Source: a virus. From it: a stretch of 39,478 nucleotides of DNA. The stretch is from positions 1-39,478 of the IMG/VR virus record IMGVR_UViG_3300029319_000144; one strand, written 5' to 3'. Under the pieces are notes generated by a model. The model worked only from the letters and a program-made list of their open reading frames with translations. It had not been told where the DNA came from and did not search any database. Made by a program: the position numbers and the translations under genes. Shown here piece after piece: positions 25,801 through 32,690 of the stretch; the first letter of the stretch is position 1, and the number at the start of each line of letters is the position of its first letter.

Positions 25801-27134
25801 ATCTTATTAATCTAAAAGAAGTCAATAATGATTATGCCGTTGATCCTAAGTACTGGATTGATTTTGATAAGATATTAAAGGGTGATTCTGCTTATGGTGA
25901 TGATCTAGCTAGACAACTTGAAATAACTTATGGAACTTATGATGAAGTTTCAAAATCTTACGTTCTCGATGAAGTTACTAAAAGTGCGATTAGAAATAAT
26001 TTACAAGACTACATCACTTACATGATAGGGCAACAGAAAGAAGTTCTTGATAATGTCGCGTATTCAAAAGGAGTGATTGGAGCAAAAGATTCACCCCTAA
26101 TATCTGCTAGTGTAGAAAGAGAACTAGGAAAAGATGAACTTCAAGAACTTCCAAAAACAATTTTGAGAAGTAATGCTTTAAATGCTTTAAGCGAAAAAGG
26201 ACTAATAGATATTAAAAAAATAGAGGCGTATAACGCTGATGTTGAAAAGCAGTTAGGTGGAACTGAGGTATATAAAAGAACTATTTTACAACTTGAAAAG
26301 AATTTAGACAGAGTAGAAAAGAAAGCTGTTAATATTTTAAATAGAAGAGAAAAATCTTTAAGAACAATTTTAAGACAGACCCCTCTTGTTGAAGCTGCTA
26401 ACAAAATTAGTCTTGCCACTGCCTCTGAAGATACATATACAACATTTCTTAACTACATTGCAAAAGGTGTAAGATCAGAGAAAAACTATGAAGAAGCTGT
26501 AAGAACTATCGCACGAAATTCAAAAGTTTCTGAAGAAGTTGTTCGTGATGATATAAGAGCAATAACATTAAAAGCCCTTTCAGAAACTGCTGTTGGAGAT
26601 TCTGTTGAAGTAACACCAGGAAACTTTGTAAAGAGTTTAAATGGTAGTGTTCTTGCAGGAGAACTTGCAACAAATTCTGCACAATATCGTAGAATATTAG
26701 GAGATGAGATATACGAAAACGTAAACAAAATGGCTCAGTTTCTTAATATAAAAGAAAGAAACATGATGGCACTCATGACAGAATCGGGGTATATATCAAG
26801 AGTTCCAAGAGGTCTTTCCGTGGACGCTCTTACCTCAAGAACCTATAGCATTATGCGAGGGGTTGTGAGTCCTACCTATATAGCTGCAGAAGTAGGGTTG
26901 AAAGCAGTAAGACAAAAGAGAGCTAACACAATATCTAAAGTTCTTGCAGACCCTAAGACTACAGATCTATTGATTGATTTTATTGAAACTGAGGGAGCAA
27001 ACATAAAAGAATTTAATAAGCAGTACACGCCTATTATTCTTGAAACTCTTGCTGAAATTAGACAATCAGATAAACGGATTGAGGTTGAGCAACAACTTCA
27101 AGAACTAGAAAGAAAAAAATATGGGAGTGAATGA
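22851..27134 (+). CDS. Putative large internal virion (ejection) protein, 1427 aa
   Basis: AAGGAAAAAA precedes the ATG. This is the largest gene in the window. The protein is almost entirely helical and highly charged. A moderately hydrophobic stretch near residues 125-140 (FTMGVAVPIAQAFGI) and another around 385-420 (ILLTEVGATAGAIAATKYF, then FGALGGGLTTGIGYDVM) could insert in a membrane after ejection. I see no lysozyme or transglycosylase signature, unlike T7 gp16; the SleB-like protein elsewhere may supply that activity. Position at the end of the structural operon and size support an ejected core protein. Confidence 0.6.
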   Translation: MAYSIPDELQLDLTPPSVLSSEEEDKKEDIANIAAGLQRAQGLIPEEARSILEATPEETQQRAAQVEQAIEQAAGPFGKIGLEEEALGLQRTAYSIWKDIADVANQFTMGVAVPIAQAFGIEPEIDPEASSLAKKNKEFLQKIKQYKKEQTYLLGDDSPTIAWKAAAKGFTEAPEVAEPAEYIRDVINNASKEVGGDLQLTAQEAEQITRWGRPEASILEQAVRSIPEVAAFATAGVKFAARGSKEVVDRANRILKEKGFKNGILDADEGQIRDVVQQLMEDVVKGGNTAIGFYTKRYLIPFFRGTRSKLFGRRATQIIRQEQMKGGRYAEASRKIEEARGKVKSARTSGDKKLIDQENAKLKLLQRQRVGLKPTIKKEILLTEVGATAGAIAATKYFEDDTFAPIFGALGGGLTTGIGYDVMRSFATSGSRWVGDLIFDAAGATSLLDDSQLALIARTGNLKELRDMSKAEKNALRDLWQGVRELPEEARAAAFNSLKFFRQLQNDLSELGIPDEVLRETVGKASGIAPFMAARQAMGIDLAAKKPFGKKRIMENLENAIKTRTDGAVLHSNFNKAIENLIEQVPTNRLGEDGQKRFTRFVEQMKQASNTLETELIDETAAMTQLFGQVANLVRNRSIENAFDDKEALENIFSELHRIKESAATQASGDSIQNNLLTAEIDKMMELSEQLVKGTDYNPEGAREFMRLSSSVFEKYFDPNKHLIDLEGGANALASSASKKRSEATGKASSMFEDFIGQDVKVNVTNFVDDLFQAEDTARYTSIIPGGEKSRVLQRLAGVTIPDSPDLRQLALRLSGDSMKLALRNNKPLRDAIQSHMQELSRRTDGAYAAPNYVTFDSVKDLLEAAIIKSNGDNIDNMDVYRYLKAFEDRIDGLPEQLRLELDPIDIQQLSSSFGKKAHIAYSQGNMNVYRKYKSLNENIIDSLDNVTLEEGSTMKQKLVAAKNFYKKQVIERYDPEVNKFGSNLINLKEVNNDYAVDPKYWIDFDKILKGDSAYGDDLARQLEITYGTYDEVSKSYVLDEVTKSAIRNNLQDYITYMIGQQKEVLDNVAYSKGVIGAKDSPLISASVERELGKDELQELPKTILRSNALNALSEKGLIDIKKIEAYNADVEKQLGGTEVYKRTILQLEKNLDRVEKKAVNILNRREKSLRTILRQTPLVEAANKISLATASEDTYTTFLNYIAKGVRSEKNYEEAVRTIARNSKVSEEVVRDDIRAITLKALSETAVGDSVEVTPGNFVKSLNGSVLAGELATNSAQYRRILGDEIYENVNKMAQFLNIKERNMMALMTESGYISRVPRGLSVDALTSRTYSIMRGVVSPTYIAAEVGLKAVRQKRANTISKVLADPKTTDLLIDFIETEGANIKEFNKQYTPIILETLAEIRQSDKRIEVEQQLQELERKKYGSE

Positions 27135-27295
27135 TGACAATACTTAGTTTAATAACATGTATTTTTGCAGCGATAGGGCTTTTCTCTGTAGTAGCTGCCT
27201 TTACACCAAATGAGTCTGACAACGCTTATTTACAGAAGCTATGGGACTTCATCAATCTTCTTGGGGCTAACGTTTACAAAGCGATTAATAAGTGA
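27134..27295 (+). CDS. Small single-span membrane protein, 53 aa
   Basis: A short frame opens at the end of the 1427-aa gene; its ATG shares one base with the preceding stop. GGGAG at 27123-27127 gives six bases to the ATG at 27134 and only three to the one at 27131, so the later start is chosen. The product (MTILSLITCIFAAIGLFSVV at the N-terminus) has one hydrophobic span or signal anchor, followed by about 30 polar residues (YLQKLWDFINLLGANVYKAINK). It begins the lysis-like cassette and overlaps the next gene (GTGA). Function unknown. Confidence 0.7.
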   Translation: MTILSLITCIFAAIGLFSVVAAFTPNESDNAYLQKLWDFINLLGANVYKAINK

Positions 27296-27510
27296 ACTTA
27301 ATACCCTATGAACCTGTGATGTTACGCATCACTTATCACATGCCAGATCATCCTCATGTGCTACAAGAGTTTATCTGGCAATTTCTTGATTTTGCGCCTG
27401 TATATCCAAGAATGAATCATTTTGTTAAATATTGGAGAAAGAATATTGAAGGGCCGATACATACAATAGAGTTTGACTGTGGAACAAAAGAAACTACAAC
27501 AAGACAGTAA
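27292..27510 (+). CDS. Hypothetical 72-aa protein
   Basis: It starts at a GTG overlapping the previous stop (GTGA), which implies coupled translation; no clear Shine-Dalgarno is present. The product, MNLIPYEPVMLRITYHMPD onward, is aromatic and His-rich (FIWQFLDFAPVYPRMNHFVKYW) with predicted beta then helix, and no membrane span. I recognise the opening IPYEPVMLRITYHMPDHPHVLQ as recurring in marine phage genomes beside holin-type genes, with no known function. Its last bases overlap the next gene. Confidence 0.65.
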   Translation: MNLIPYEPVMLRITYHMPDHPHVLQEFIWQFLDFAPVYPRMNHFVKYWRKNIEGPIHTIEFDCGTKETTTRQ

Positions 27511-27790
27511 ATACAATCCTTTAGATTTAGATAACGATGGATGTGTATCCGATAGAGAACTTGAGATAGCAAAAGCTGTAGAACAACATGAGAAGATGGA
27601 TGCACAAAGAAGAATGGCATGGACTGCAATGATAGCAATGTTAGTCTTTACAGCCCTGGTATTTTTGCCTCTCTTTCCTGATACTAGAATAAAAGCCCTT
27701 GGTGATTTGTTTTCACTCTTTTATATCGGTATGGCAGGATGTGTGTCTGCATACTTTGGTGCTGCAGCCTTTGTGAGTAAAAAGAAATGA
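27479..27790 (+). CDS. EF-hand protein with two membrane spans, holin-like
   Basis: The GTG at 27479 is preferred because a weak AGAG lies eight bases upstream; a TTG six bases earlier is the alternative. The 103-residue product has a complete EF-hand loop at 16-27 (DLDNDGCVSDRE: acidic at 1, 3, 5, Gly at 6, Glu at 12). A charged helix follows (LEIAKAVEQHEKMDAQRRM), then two hydrophobic spans (TAMIAMLVFTALVFLPLF and LFSLFYIGMAGCVSAYFGAAAF) and a basic KKK end. The loop predicts Ca2+ binding by the family rule. Small size, two spans and direct overlap with a holin suggest a holin or holin regulator. No catalytic domain is present. Confidence 0.75.
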   Translation: MEQKKLQQDSKYNPLDLDNDGCVSDRELEIAKAVEQHEKMDAQRRMAWTAMIAMLVFTALVFLPLFPDTRIKALGDLFSLFYIGMAGCVSAYFGAAAFVSKKK

Positions 27791-28206
27791 TACAAGCCTT
27801 GTTACCATCAATACTACCTGTTGTTACGGATGTAGTGGGTAGATTCCTGCCTGAAGATAAAGAGAAGAAGGCACAGGCAGAAAGAGAAATACGGGCTAGC
27901 TTAGAAGAAAACTTAGCAAAAGTAAACTTAGCCCAGGCTCAAGCTAACATAGAGCAAGCTAAACACCCTTCTATCTTTGTAGCCGGAGCTAGACCTGCCA
28001 TCATGTGGATATGTGCTTTTGCTCTTGGGTGGCAGTTTATATTAGCCCCCATACTGTCTTGGATTATTGTTACTTGGTATCCTATGGTTACTCTACCTAT
28101 GCTTGAAACAGGTGAGCTTACTAGTTTAGTTCTTGCTTTGCTTGGACTTGGCGGTATGCGTACAGCAGAAAAATGGAGAGGCGTAGCTAGAAACAGTATT
28201 AAATAA
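27787..28206 (+). CDS. Holin, GTA_holin_3TM-like
   Basis: The ATG overlaps the previous stop (ATGA). The 139-residue product begins with a hydrophobic stretch (IQALLPSILPVVTDVVGRFL), then a charged helical linker. It then shows the family hallmark FVAGARPAIMWICAFALGWQFILAP, a second span with WIIVTWYP, and a last LVLALLGLGGMRTAEKW. This fits the gene-transfer-agent-type three-TM holin family, which opens the inner membrane to release the murein hydrolase at lysis. It is the last gene of the + strand operon and overlaps the opposing gene by 8 bases. Confidence 0.85.
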   Translation: MIQALLPSILPVVTDVVGRFLPEDKEKKAQAEREIRASLEENLAKVNLAQAQANIEQAKHPSIFVAGARPAIMWICAFALGWQFILAPILSWIIVTWYPMVTLPMLETGELTSLVLALLGLGGMRTAEKWRGVARNSIK

Positions 28207-28420
28207 ACTTCTCCACACCTCTCATAAAATTATTTTGATAGTCTCCTAGGTATTCAACTAGAGAGACTATTTTTTTTGTCTCAGAATAGTCAGGGTTCCA
28301 TACATCAAAAGCTTCTTCTACTAGCTTTGGATCAGGTGGCTTGCTAGCCTCAAGAACAATCTCTCCATCTCTATTTAAATGAACAGATAGCTTAAATAAA
28401 GTTGCATTTGTGTCACTCAT
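28199..28420 (-). CDS. Hypothetical 73-aa protein, last gene of the - strand operon
   Basis: An ATG with AAGG upstream begins a 73-residue acidic protein (MSDTNATLFKLSVHLNRDGEIVLEASKPPDPKLVEEAFDVW). It has one or two strands and helices, no membrane span and no recognised family. It converges with the holin gene, overlapping its last 8 bases, and its coding sequence contains the + strand terminator (28238-28278). This forces the SLVEY segment to be encoded by hairpin bases. Protein status is supported by the compact spacing after the nuclease gene. Confidence 0.65.
   Translation of the reverse strand: MSDTNATLFKLSVHLNRDGEIVLEASKPPDPKLVEEAFDVWNPDYSETKKIVSLVEYLGDYQNNFMRGVEKFI
28238..28278 (+). 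terminator. Intrinsic terminator of the late operon
   Basis: ATAGTCTC (28238-28245) plus CTAG (28246-28249) pairs with CTAG (28258-28261) and GAGACTAT (28263-28270) with one bulged A. The loop is 8 bases and a run of eight Ts (28270-28277) follows. This is a strong + strand rho-independent terminator 31 bases after the holin stop. Reading the other way, the stem is not followed by a T-run, so it should not stop the opposing transcript efficiently. Confidence 0.9.
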
Positions 28421-28428
28421 CTTTTACC

Positions 28429-28905
28429 TTAACTATTCTCAATGTCTTTGATTTTGATCGTGTATGTATTTAATTTAAATACAAAATTACCAGATGCAGA
28501 CAAAGACCCTGCATGGTTTAGCTTTGCTTTTTGCATAAACTCCTTTTTCTTTATCTTACCAAGATACCAGCCCTTGGATAGATCTGATAGAACACGAGCA
28601 AATGCATAATAGTCGCACTCTTGCTTTGTGCTATGTTCATTGAGATTACACTCGTAGTGCTCTCTTGGTGTAGAGTTCACTGCTTGCGTTTTAACGTCTA
28701 CGGTAGACCCATCATCAAGAGTTAGATCATAATTGTATGTGTTACTTTGAGTAGCAGTGAGAATATCTCGCACCGCTATCTCGCCTACAAAGCCTGAGAG
28801 GTTGCCCTTTCCTTGCAATATAGAGCCACGTAAGGCTCCCATCTCCTTGGCCTTCTCTTGGGCCTCAGAGAGCATCCTAGGGCTAATCTCAAAGCTCTGA
28901 ATCAT
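28429..28905 (-). CDS. Putative PD-(D/E)XK-type nuclease, 158 aa
   Basis: A GTG lies directly before the chosen ATG at 28905. The protein opens with helices (SPRMLSEAQEKAKEMGALRGS), then GFVGEIAVRDIL with E42, DLTLDDGSTVDVKTQ with D60 and the D70-x-K72 pair, and a strand and helix (CDYYAFARV, then KGWYLGKI). The order Glu helix, Asp, then (D/E)xK matches the restriction-endonuclease-like fold. The family is varied and the fold call is by pattern only. Target DNA is unknown; in an operon of replication genes it could degrade host DNA or process phage DNA. Confidence 0.55.
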   Translation of the reverse strand: MIQSFEISPRMLSEAQEKAKEMGALRGSILQGKGNLSGFVGEIAVRDILTATQSNTYNYDLTLDDGSTVDVKTQAVNSTPREHYECNLNEHSTKQECDYYAFARVLSDLSKGWYLGKIKKKEFMQKAKLNHAGSLSASGNFVFKLNTYTIKIKDIENS

Positions 28906-29116
28906 CACTCTGTCTCAATTTAAAATCCATCTCTTTTATAATTGCACTCGTGGTTGATGGAAATAGCCCTGGCACTATAGCGTGTATGATCGCAAATGCC
29001 ATTGCAAATAATAGATAGGGAATTAGGCTAATTGCAAAATAAAAATGTTGCCAATAGGACATCTCTACTTCTTGCAAGTGTTCTTTAGTTCGCCCAAACA
29101 TCTGACCAATCTCCAT
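28889..29116 (-). CDS. Small membrane protein, DUF6356-like
   Basis: The start lies inside the end of the nrdB gene with AAGGG eight bases upstream, and the stop overlaps the nuclease gene start. The 75-residue product has a polar N-terminus with EVEMSYWQHFYFAI, a hydrophobic stretch (AISLIPYLLFAMAFAIIHAIVPGLFP) and a polar C-terminus. The HLxEVxMSYWxHF and IIHAIxPxLF pattern matches my recollection of DUF6356, found in alphaproteobacteria and their phages. No function is known. Confidence 0.7.
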   Translation of the reverse strand: MEIGQMFGRTKEHLQEVEMSYWQHFYFAISLIPYLLFAMAFAIIHAIVPGLFPSTTSAIIKEMDFKLRQSDDSEL

Positions 29117-30056
29117 TTAGCGCACCCTTTGCATAATCCGTAGCTCTGTTCTCAAAGAAGTTTGTATGAGTAGGAGCATTGATCATAGTCTCTACCCACG
29201 GCAAAGGATTAGTCTTTACTTTGTATATTCCTTTCATGCCCATAGATATTAGCCTACGATCTGCTATATATCGAATGTAGCTCTTAACTTCATCAGATGA
29301 TAGTCCTTCCACTGCACCCATTTTAAACGCCAGATCAACAAATTTGTCTTCAAGATCAACCATCTTTTCTGCAGTGCTATATATTTCTGATTTGGTTTTA
29401 TCATTCCATATCTCTATATTTTCTTCTACATAAGTTCTAAATAGTTTAATCATGCCCTCTGCATGTTGTGTTTCATCTACGATAGACCATGTAACTATTT
29501 GTCCCATGCCTTTCATTTTACCATGTCTAGGAAAATTAAGCAACATAATAAAACTGCTAAACAATGCCAAGCCCTCAGTAAAAGCAGAGATAGCTGCAAT
29601 CTGTAGAGGTATTGGTAGCTTACCTGATGTTACATTTGCCTTAAAAAACTCATGCTTATCTCGCATGGCTTCATACTCGTTAAACTCATTGTACGTGCTT
29701 TCAGGCATACCAAGAGACTCAATGAGATGAGAATATGCAGCTACATGTAAAGCTTCACGAGAAGCAAAACCTGACAACATCATACGGACTTCAGGTTGTG
29801 GAAAGTGTGGCAGATAATTGTTTACATATCCACCGGATACATCAAGATCAGACTGTGTAAAAAATCTAAATATGTTAGTGAGAAAATATTTTTCTTCTGT
29901 GGTTAGTTTGTTCTTCCAATCTTTAACGTCTTCAAGCATTGGAACTTCTGTGTGTAACCAATGGCTTTGTTCATGCTTTAACCATGCGTCATACGCCCAT
30001 GGATAATGAAACGGTTTAAAATAATCTCTTTCATTTTGTAGTTTTAAGTTACTCAT
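29085..30056 (-). CDS. nrdB: Ribonucleotide reductase class I, small subunit
   Basis: This protein carries the diiron-tyrosyl radical centre that starts ribonucleotide reduction in NrdA, making dNTPs for phage replication. All metal-site positions are visible in the 323 residues: D70, E101 and H104 (REALH), radical Y108, E161, E195 and H198 (DETQH). The C-terminal tail FFENRATDYAKGA is the type that docks into NrdA. Length is slightly below the bacterial norm (about 375). The gene follows nrdA after two small membrane-type genes, with an 8-base overlap. Confidence 0.96.
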   Translation of the reverse strand: MSNLKLQNERDYFKPFHYPWAYDAWLKHEQSHWLHTEVPMLEDVKDWKNKLTTEEKYFLTNIFRFFTQSDLDVSGGYVNNYLPHFPQPEVRMMLSGFASREALHVAAYSHLIESLGMPESTYNEFNEYEAMRDKHEFFKANVTSGKLPIPLQIAAISAFTEGLALFSSFIMLLNFPRHGKMKGMGQIVTWSIVDETQHAEGMIKLFRTYVEENIEIWNDKTKSEIYSTAEKMVDLEDKFVDLAFKMGAVEGLSSDEVKSYIRYIADRRLISMGMKGIYKVKTNPLPWVETMINAPTHTNFFENRATDYAKGALNGDWSDVWAN

Positions 30057-30345
30057 GCTCTCCCCCTTTTGCTCTTCCTAAACCACCTGTAAATATTTCT
30101 GGTTTATCTTTTGCTAACTTAAAAGTTATGGCGGTTACAAATAGACCTGCTATTAGTAGTATATGTGCTATTGCAGATATACCAAATACAACAAAAGATC
30201 CAACATAAATACTAAATATAATACACCACATCCATGCTAGGACTTGCATTATCATATGTCTAACTGACATGCTTGGTATATTACTTAGTGGGTTGTATCT
30301 ATTGTCCATTATAGATGACCAACAACTCCCTATGTACTTAATCAC
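30049..30345 (-). CDS. Two-span membrane protein between nrdA and nrdB
   Basis: Initiation at GTG 30345 is supported by GAGGGAG seven bases upstream and by GTGA overlap with the previous stop. The later ATG at codon 13 has no useful site. The 98-residue product has a conserved-looking opening NRYNPLSNIPSMSVRHMIMQVLAWMW, two hydrophobic spans (VLAWMWCIIFSIYVGSFVVFGI and IAHILLIAGLFVTAITF) and a soluble Gly/Lys-rich tail. I recall related proteins in marine phages but no function. Its place between the reductase subunits is unusual. Confidence 0.7.
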   Translation of the reverse strand: MIKYIGSCWSSIMDNRYNPLSNIPSMSVRHMIMQVLAWMWCIIFSIYVGSFVVFGISAIAHILLIAGLFVTAITFKLAKDKPEIFTGGLGRAKGGEHE

Positions 30346-30626
30346 GTATTAACTCCCTCCTCTTTCTGTATTTTTTCAAACTCTTTAGAATCCTCTTTAG
30401 TTACGCAAAGAAACTCACTTACTTCTGCACCCTCTATGTGACTATAAGTTTGTTCACCAAACAGAACTAGATCGCTAATATTTTCTGTAACATATTCAAA
30501 ACATTCTATCTGAGTTTCAAACACTAATTCTTTATCATGTTTATGACTAACAATAAATGTATTACCACCTAGATAATCTTCAAAGTTTGGAAAAAACATA
30601 ACAATAATAATTATAAATTTAGCCAT
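30342..30626 (-). CDS. Hypothetical exported or membrane-anchored protein, 94 aa
   Basis: It starts seven bases after GAAGGG in the end of nrdA, so coupling is likely. The first 13 residues (MAKFIIIIVMFFP) are hydrophobic like a short signal or anchor, with no evident signal-peptidase site. The rest is acidic with one pair of cysteines (ECFEYV and FLCVT) that could form a disulfide if exported. No family is recognised. It is one of three short membrane-type genes placed around nrdA and nrdB. Confidence 0.6.
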   Translation of the reverse strand: MAKFIIIIVMFFPNFEDYLGGNTFIVSHKHDKELVFETQIECFEYVTENISDLVLFGEQTYSHIEGAEVSEFLCVTKEDSKEFEKIQKEEGVNT

Positions 30627-30631
30627 AGCTT

Positions 30632-32422
30632 TTACCCTTCACAAGCAAGACACTCATCACCAGAGGCTAAAGACTCCATGTCTAATTCGTTTATAATCTG
30701 ACGTTCTATCTTGCGGCTAACCTTATCGGCTTTACCAATCTTTTCTGATCTACAATAGTACATAGTCTTTAAGCCCTTTTTCCATGCCATAAAGTGTACG
30801 GCATGAAGGTACTTTATATCTACGTCTGGTCTAAAGAAAACGTTCAAAGATTGTGATTGATCTATGTATTGCTGTCTATCCGCTGCATGTTCAATCACCC
30901 ATCTTTGGTCAATCTCCATTGCAGTCTTGAATACTTCTTTCTCTTCAGGTGATAGGCATCTAAGATGCTGCACAGAACCATCATTAGCTATGATGCTAGA
31001 CCATATACGATCATAATTTAGCTTACTGTCTTTTTTACATTTCTTTTTAATAATCTTATCAAGAAATTTATTCTTATTCAAAAAGGAACCACTAAGCGTA
31101 TCTTGGCGATAGGCATTGGCTCTCCAAGGTTCGATAGATGGTGATGTGTTTCCCATGATAATTGAACTTGAAGCATTGGGTGCAATTGCCATAACGTGAC
31201 TACAACGTAGTCCTGTTCCTGCTGCATCAGGTGCTTCTCCTCTGAGTAAGGCCAAGTTTCTGTTCGCGTGATCAAGTTCTGTTCGTATGTGTTTAAACAT
31301 TCGCATGTTAATTGATTTAGCCACTGCTGACTCAAATGAAATGTTTCTACTTTGTAAGTATGCGTGAAATCCCAACGCTCCCACGCCCACTGATCTTTCG
31401 CGTATAGCGGAGTACTTAGCACGGCTAATACTATCAGGAGCTTCATTAATAAACTTTTGTAAAACATTGTCTAACATCTCTAACATGTCTACAAGAAAAC
31501 TTTTATCTTTAGACCACTCATCAAAGTATTCTAAATTAACAGAAGATAAGCAACAAACTGCTGTTCTATCTGCATCAGTTGGTAATATTATTTCAGAACA
31601 CAGGTTAGATTGATGCACCTTTAGCCCACGCTGTTTTAACCATGGTGGTAGAGCATCGTTTGATCTGTCTATATAATGAATGTAAGGCTCACCTGTTTGC
31701 ATACGCATTTCAAGAATACGTTGCCATAGTTCTTTTGCAGAAACTATGTCACAAACTTTGTTGCTATGAGGATCTTTTAGTTCCCATGTATCATCTGCAT
31801 AAGGGTTAGTCATGGAGTTTTCTATTAACTGCATAAACTCATCTGTTATGTTAATCCCATGATGCAGGTTAAGGCATCTGAAGTTTTGATCTCCAGTAGG
31901 CTTTCTCATCTCAAGAAATAAAAGAATATCGGGATGGCTAATATCAAGATAAGCAGCGTAACTACCCCTACGAGTTCTACCCTGTCTGTAGGCAAGACTC
32001 GATGCATCATACATCTTGAGATGGGGCATAACGCCTGTAGACTTATCGTCACTAGACCTAATACCAAAACCAACCCCAACACCACCACCCAACATACTGA
32101 GCCAATTAGTCTCACTAAGATTATCAACTAACCCCTCTGCACTATCATGAATATAGTTAAGATAACAACTAATGGGAAGACCACGCCTAGAACGCCCATA
32201 TGATAATATAGGAGTAGAATAAGATAACCAGTGTTTTGAAGAATATTCGTAAAGCCTCTGAGCATGTTCTTCATTAGTGCTAAAAGATTTTGAAACATAT
32301 ACAAACCTTTCTTGTGGAGATATCTCATTGTCCATCATGTAAGACTCTTTTAGTCTTACCTTGCCTAACTCATCAAAAAGGTCATCTCTTTCAGGGCTGA
32401 TGGTGATATCATTATAGATCAT
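30632..32422 (-). CDS. nrdA: Ribonucleotide reductase class I, large subunit
   Basis: NrdA reduces ribonucleoside diphosphates to deoxy forms. The start is ATG 32422, with AGAGG nine bases upstream; an in-frame TTG at 32431 lies flush against that purine run and cannot be used. Of 596 residues the active-site motif NLCSE gives N273, C275 and E277, C86 (PISCYLNYI) and C291 (AVCCLSSVNL) form the redox pair, the MYYCRSEK segment has the paired radical-transfer tyrosines, and ECLACEG supplies C-terminal shuttle cysteines. Much shorter than the E. coli enzyme (761), it begins without an ATP-cone, so dATP inhibition is likely lost. Confidence 0.96.
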   Translation of the reverse strand: MIYNDITISPERDDLFDELGKVRLKESYMMDNEISPQERFVYVSKSFSTNEEHAQRLYEYSSKHWLSYSTPILSYGRSRRGLPISCYLNYIHDSAEGLVDNLSETNWLSMLGGGVGVGFGIRSSDDKSTGVMPHLKMYDASSLAYRQGRTRRGSYAAYLDISHPDILLFLEMRKPTGDQNFRCLNLHHGINITDEFMQLIENSMTNPYADDTWELKDPHSNKVCDIVSAKELWQRILEMRMQTGEPYIHYIDRSNDALPPWLKQRGLKVHQSNLCSEIILPTDADRTAVCCLSSVNLEYFDEWSKDKSFLVDMLEMLDNVLQKFINEAPDSISRAKYSAIRERSVGVGALGFHAYLQSRNISFESAVAKSINMRMFKHIRTELDHANRNLALLRGEAPDAAGTGLRCSHVMAIAPNASSSIIMGNTSPSIEPWRANAYRQDTLSGSFLNKNKFLDKIIKKKCKKDSKLNYDRIWSSIIANDGSVQHLRCLSPEEKEVFKTAMEIDQRWVIEHAADRQQYIDQSQSLNVFFRPDVDIKYLHAVHFMAWKKGLKTMYYCRSEKIGKADKVSRKIERQIINELDMESLASGDECLACEG

Positions 32423-32681
32423 TTGACGCAACCTCTGCAGTTAACGCCGCATATCCTGCAGTGTCCACGTAATTATCCATATGGCTTTTATCATTGATGG
32501 CTCTAGCCATTTTCATTAGTATCATCATATTACCAACGTCTACTAATTCAATTTTCTTACCAAGATAAATGGACCAAAACTCTGCAATATATTTAAAGTT
32601 TTCTTCTGCAGGACCGTACTTTTCATTCCGCTCACCACTAATAATCTCTGAAGCTTTATTTAACAGTGCAGTTCTAATCAT
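32412..32681 (-). CDS. DUF6378-family phage protein
   Basis: GGGGAG precedes the ATG. The 89-residue all-helical protein has the pattern ERNEKYGPAEENFKYIAEFWSIYLG, then DVGNMMILMKMARAINDKSHMDNYVDTAGYAALTAEV, matching the DUF6378 family. The Glu/Asp-rich helices recall MazG-type nucleotide pyrophosphohydrolases, which bind Mg2+ through similar ExxE/D residues, but activity is not established by sequence. It overlaps the nrdA start by 11 bases, so it is translated with the reductase genes and may act on nucleotide pools. Confidence 0.75.
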   Translation of the reverse strand: MIRTALLNKASEIISGERNEKYGPAEENFKYIAEFWSIYLGKKIELVDVGNMMILMKMARAINDKSHMDNYVDTAGYAALTAEVASNDL

Positions 32682-32690
32682 GATTCTCCC

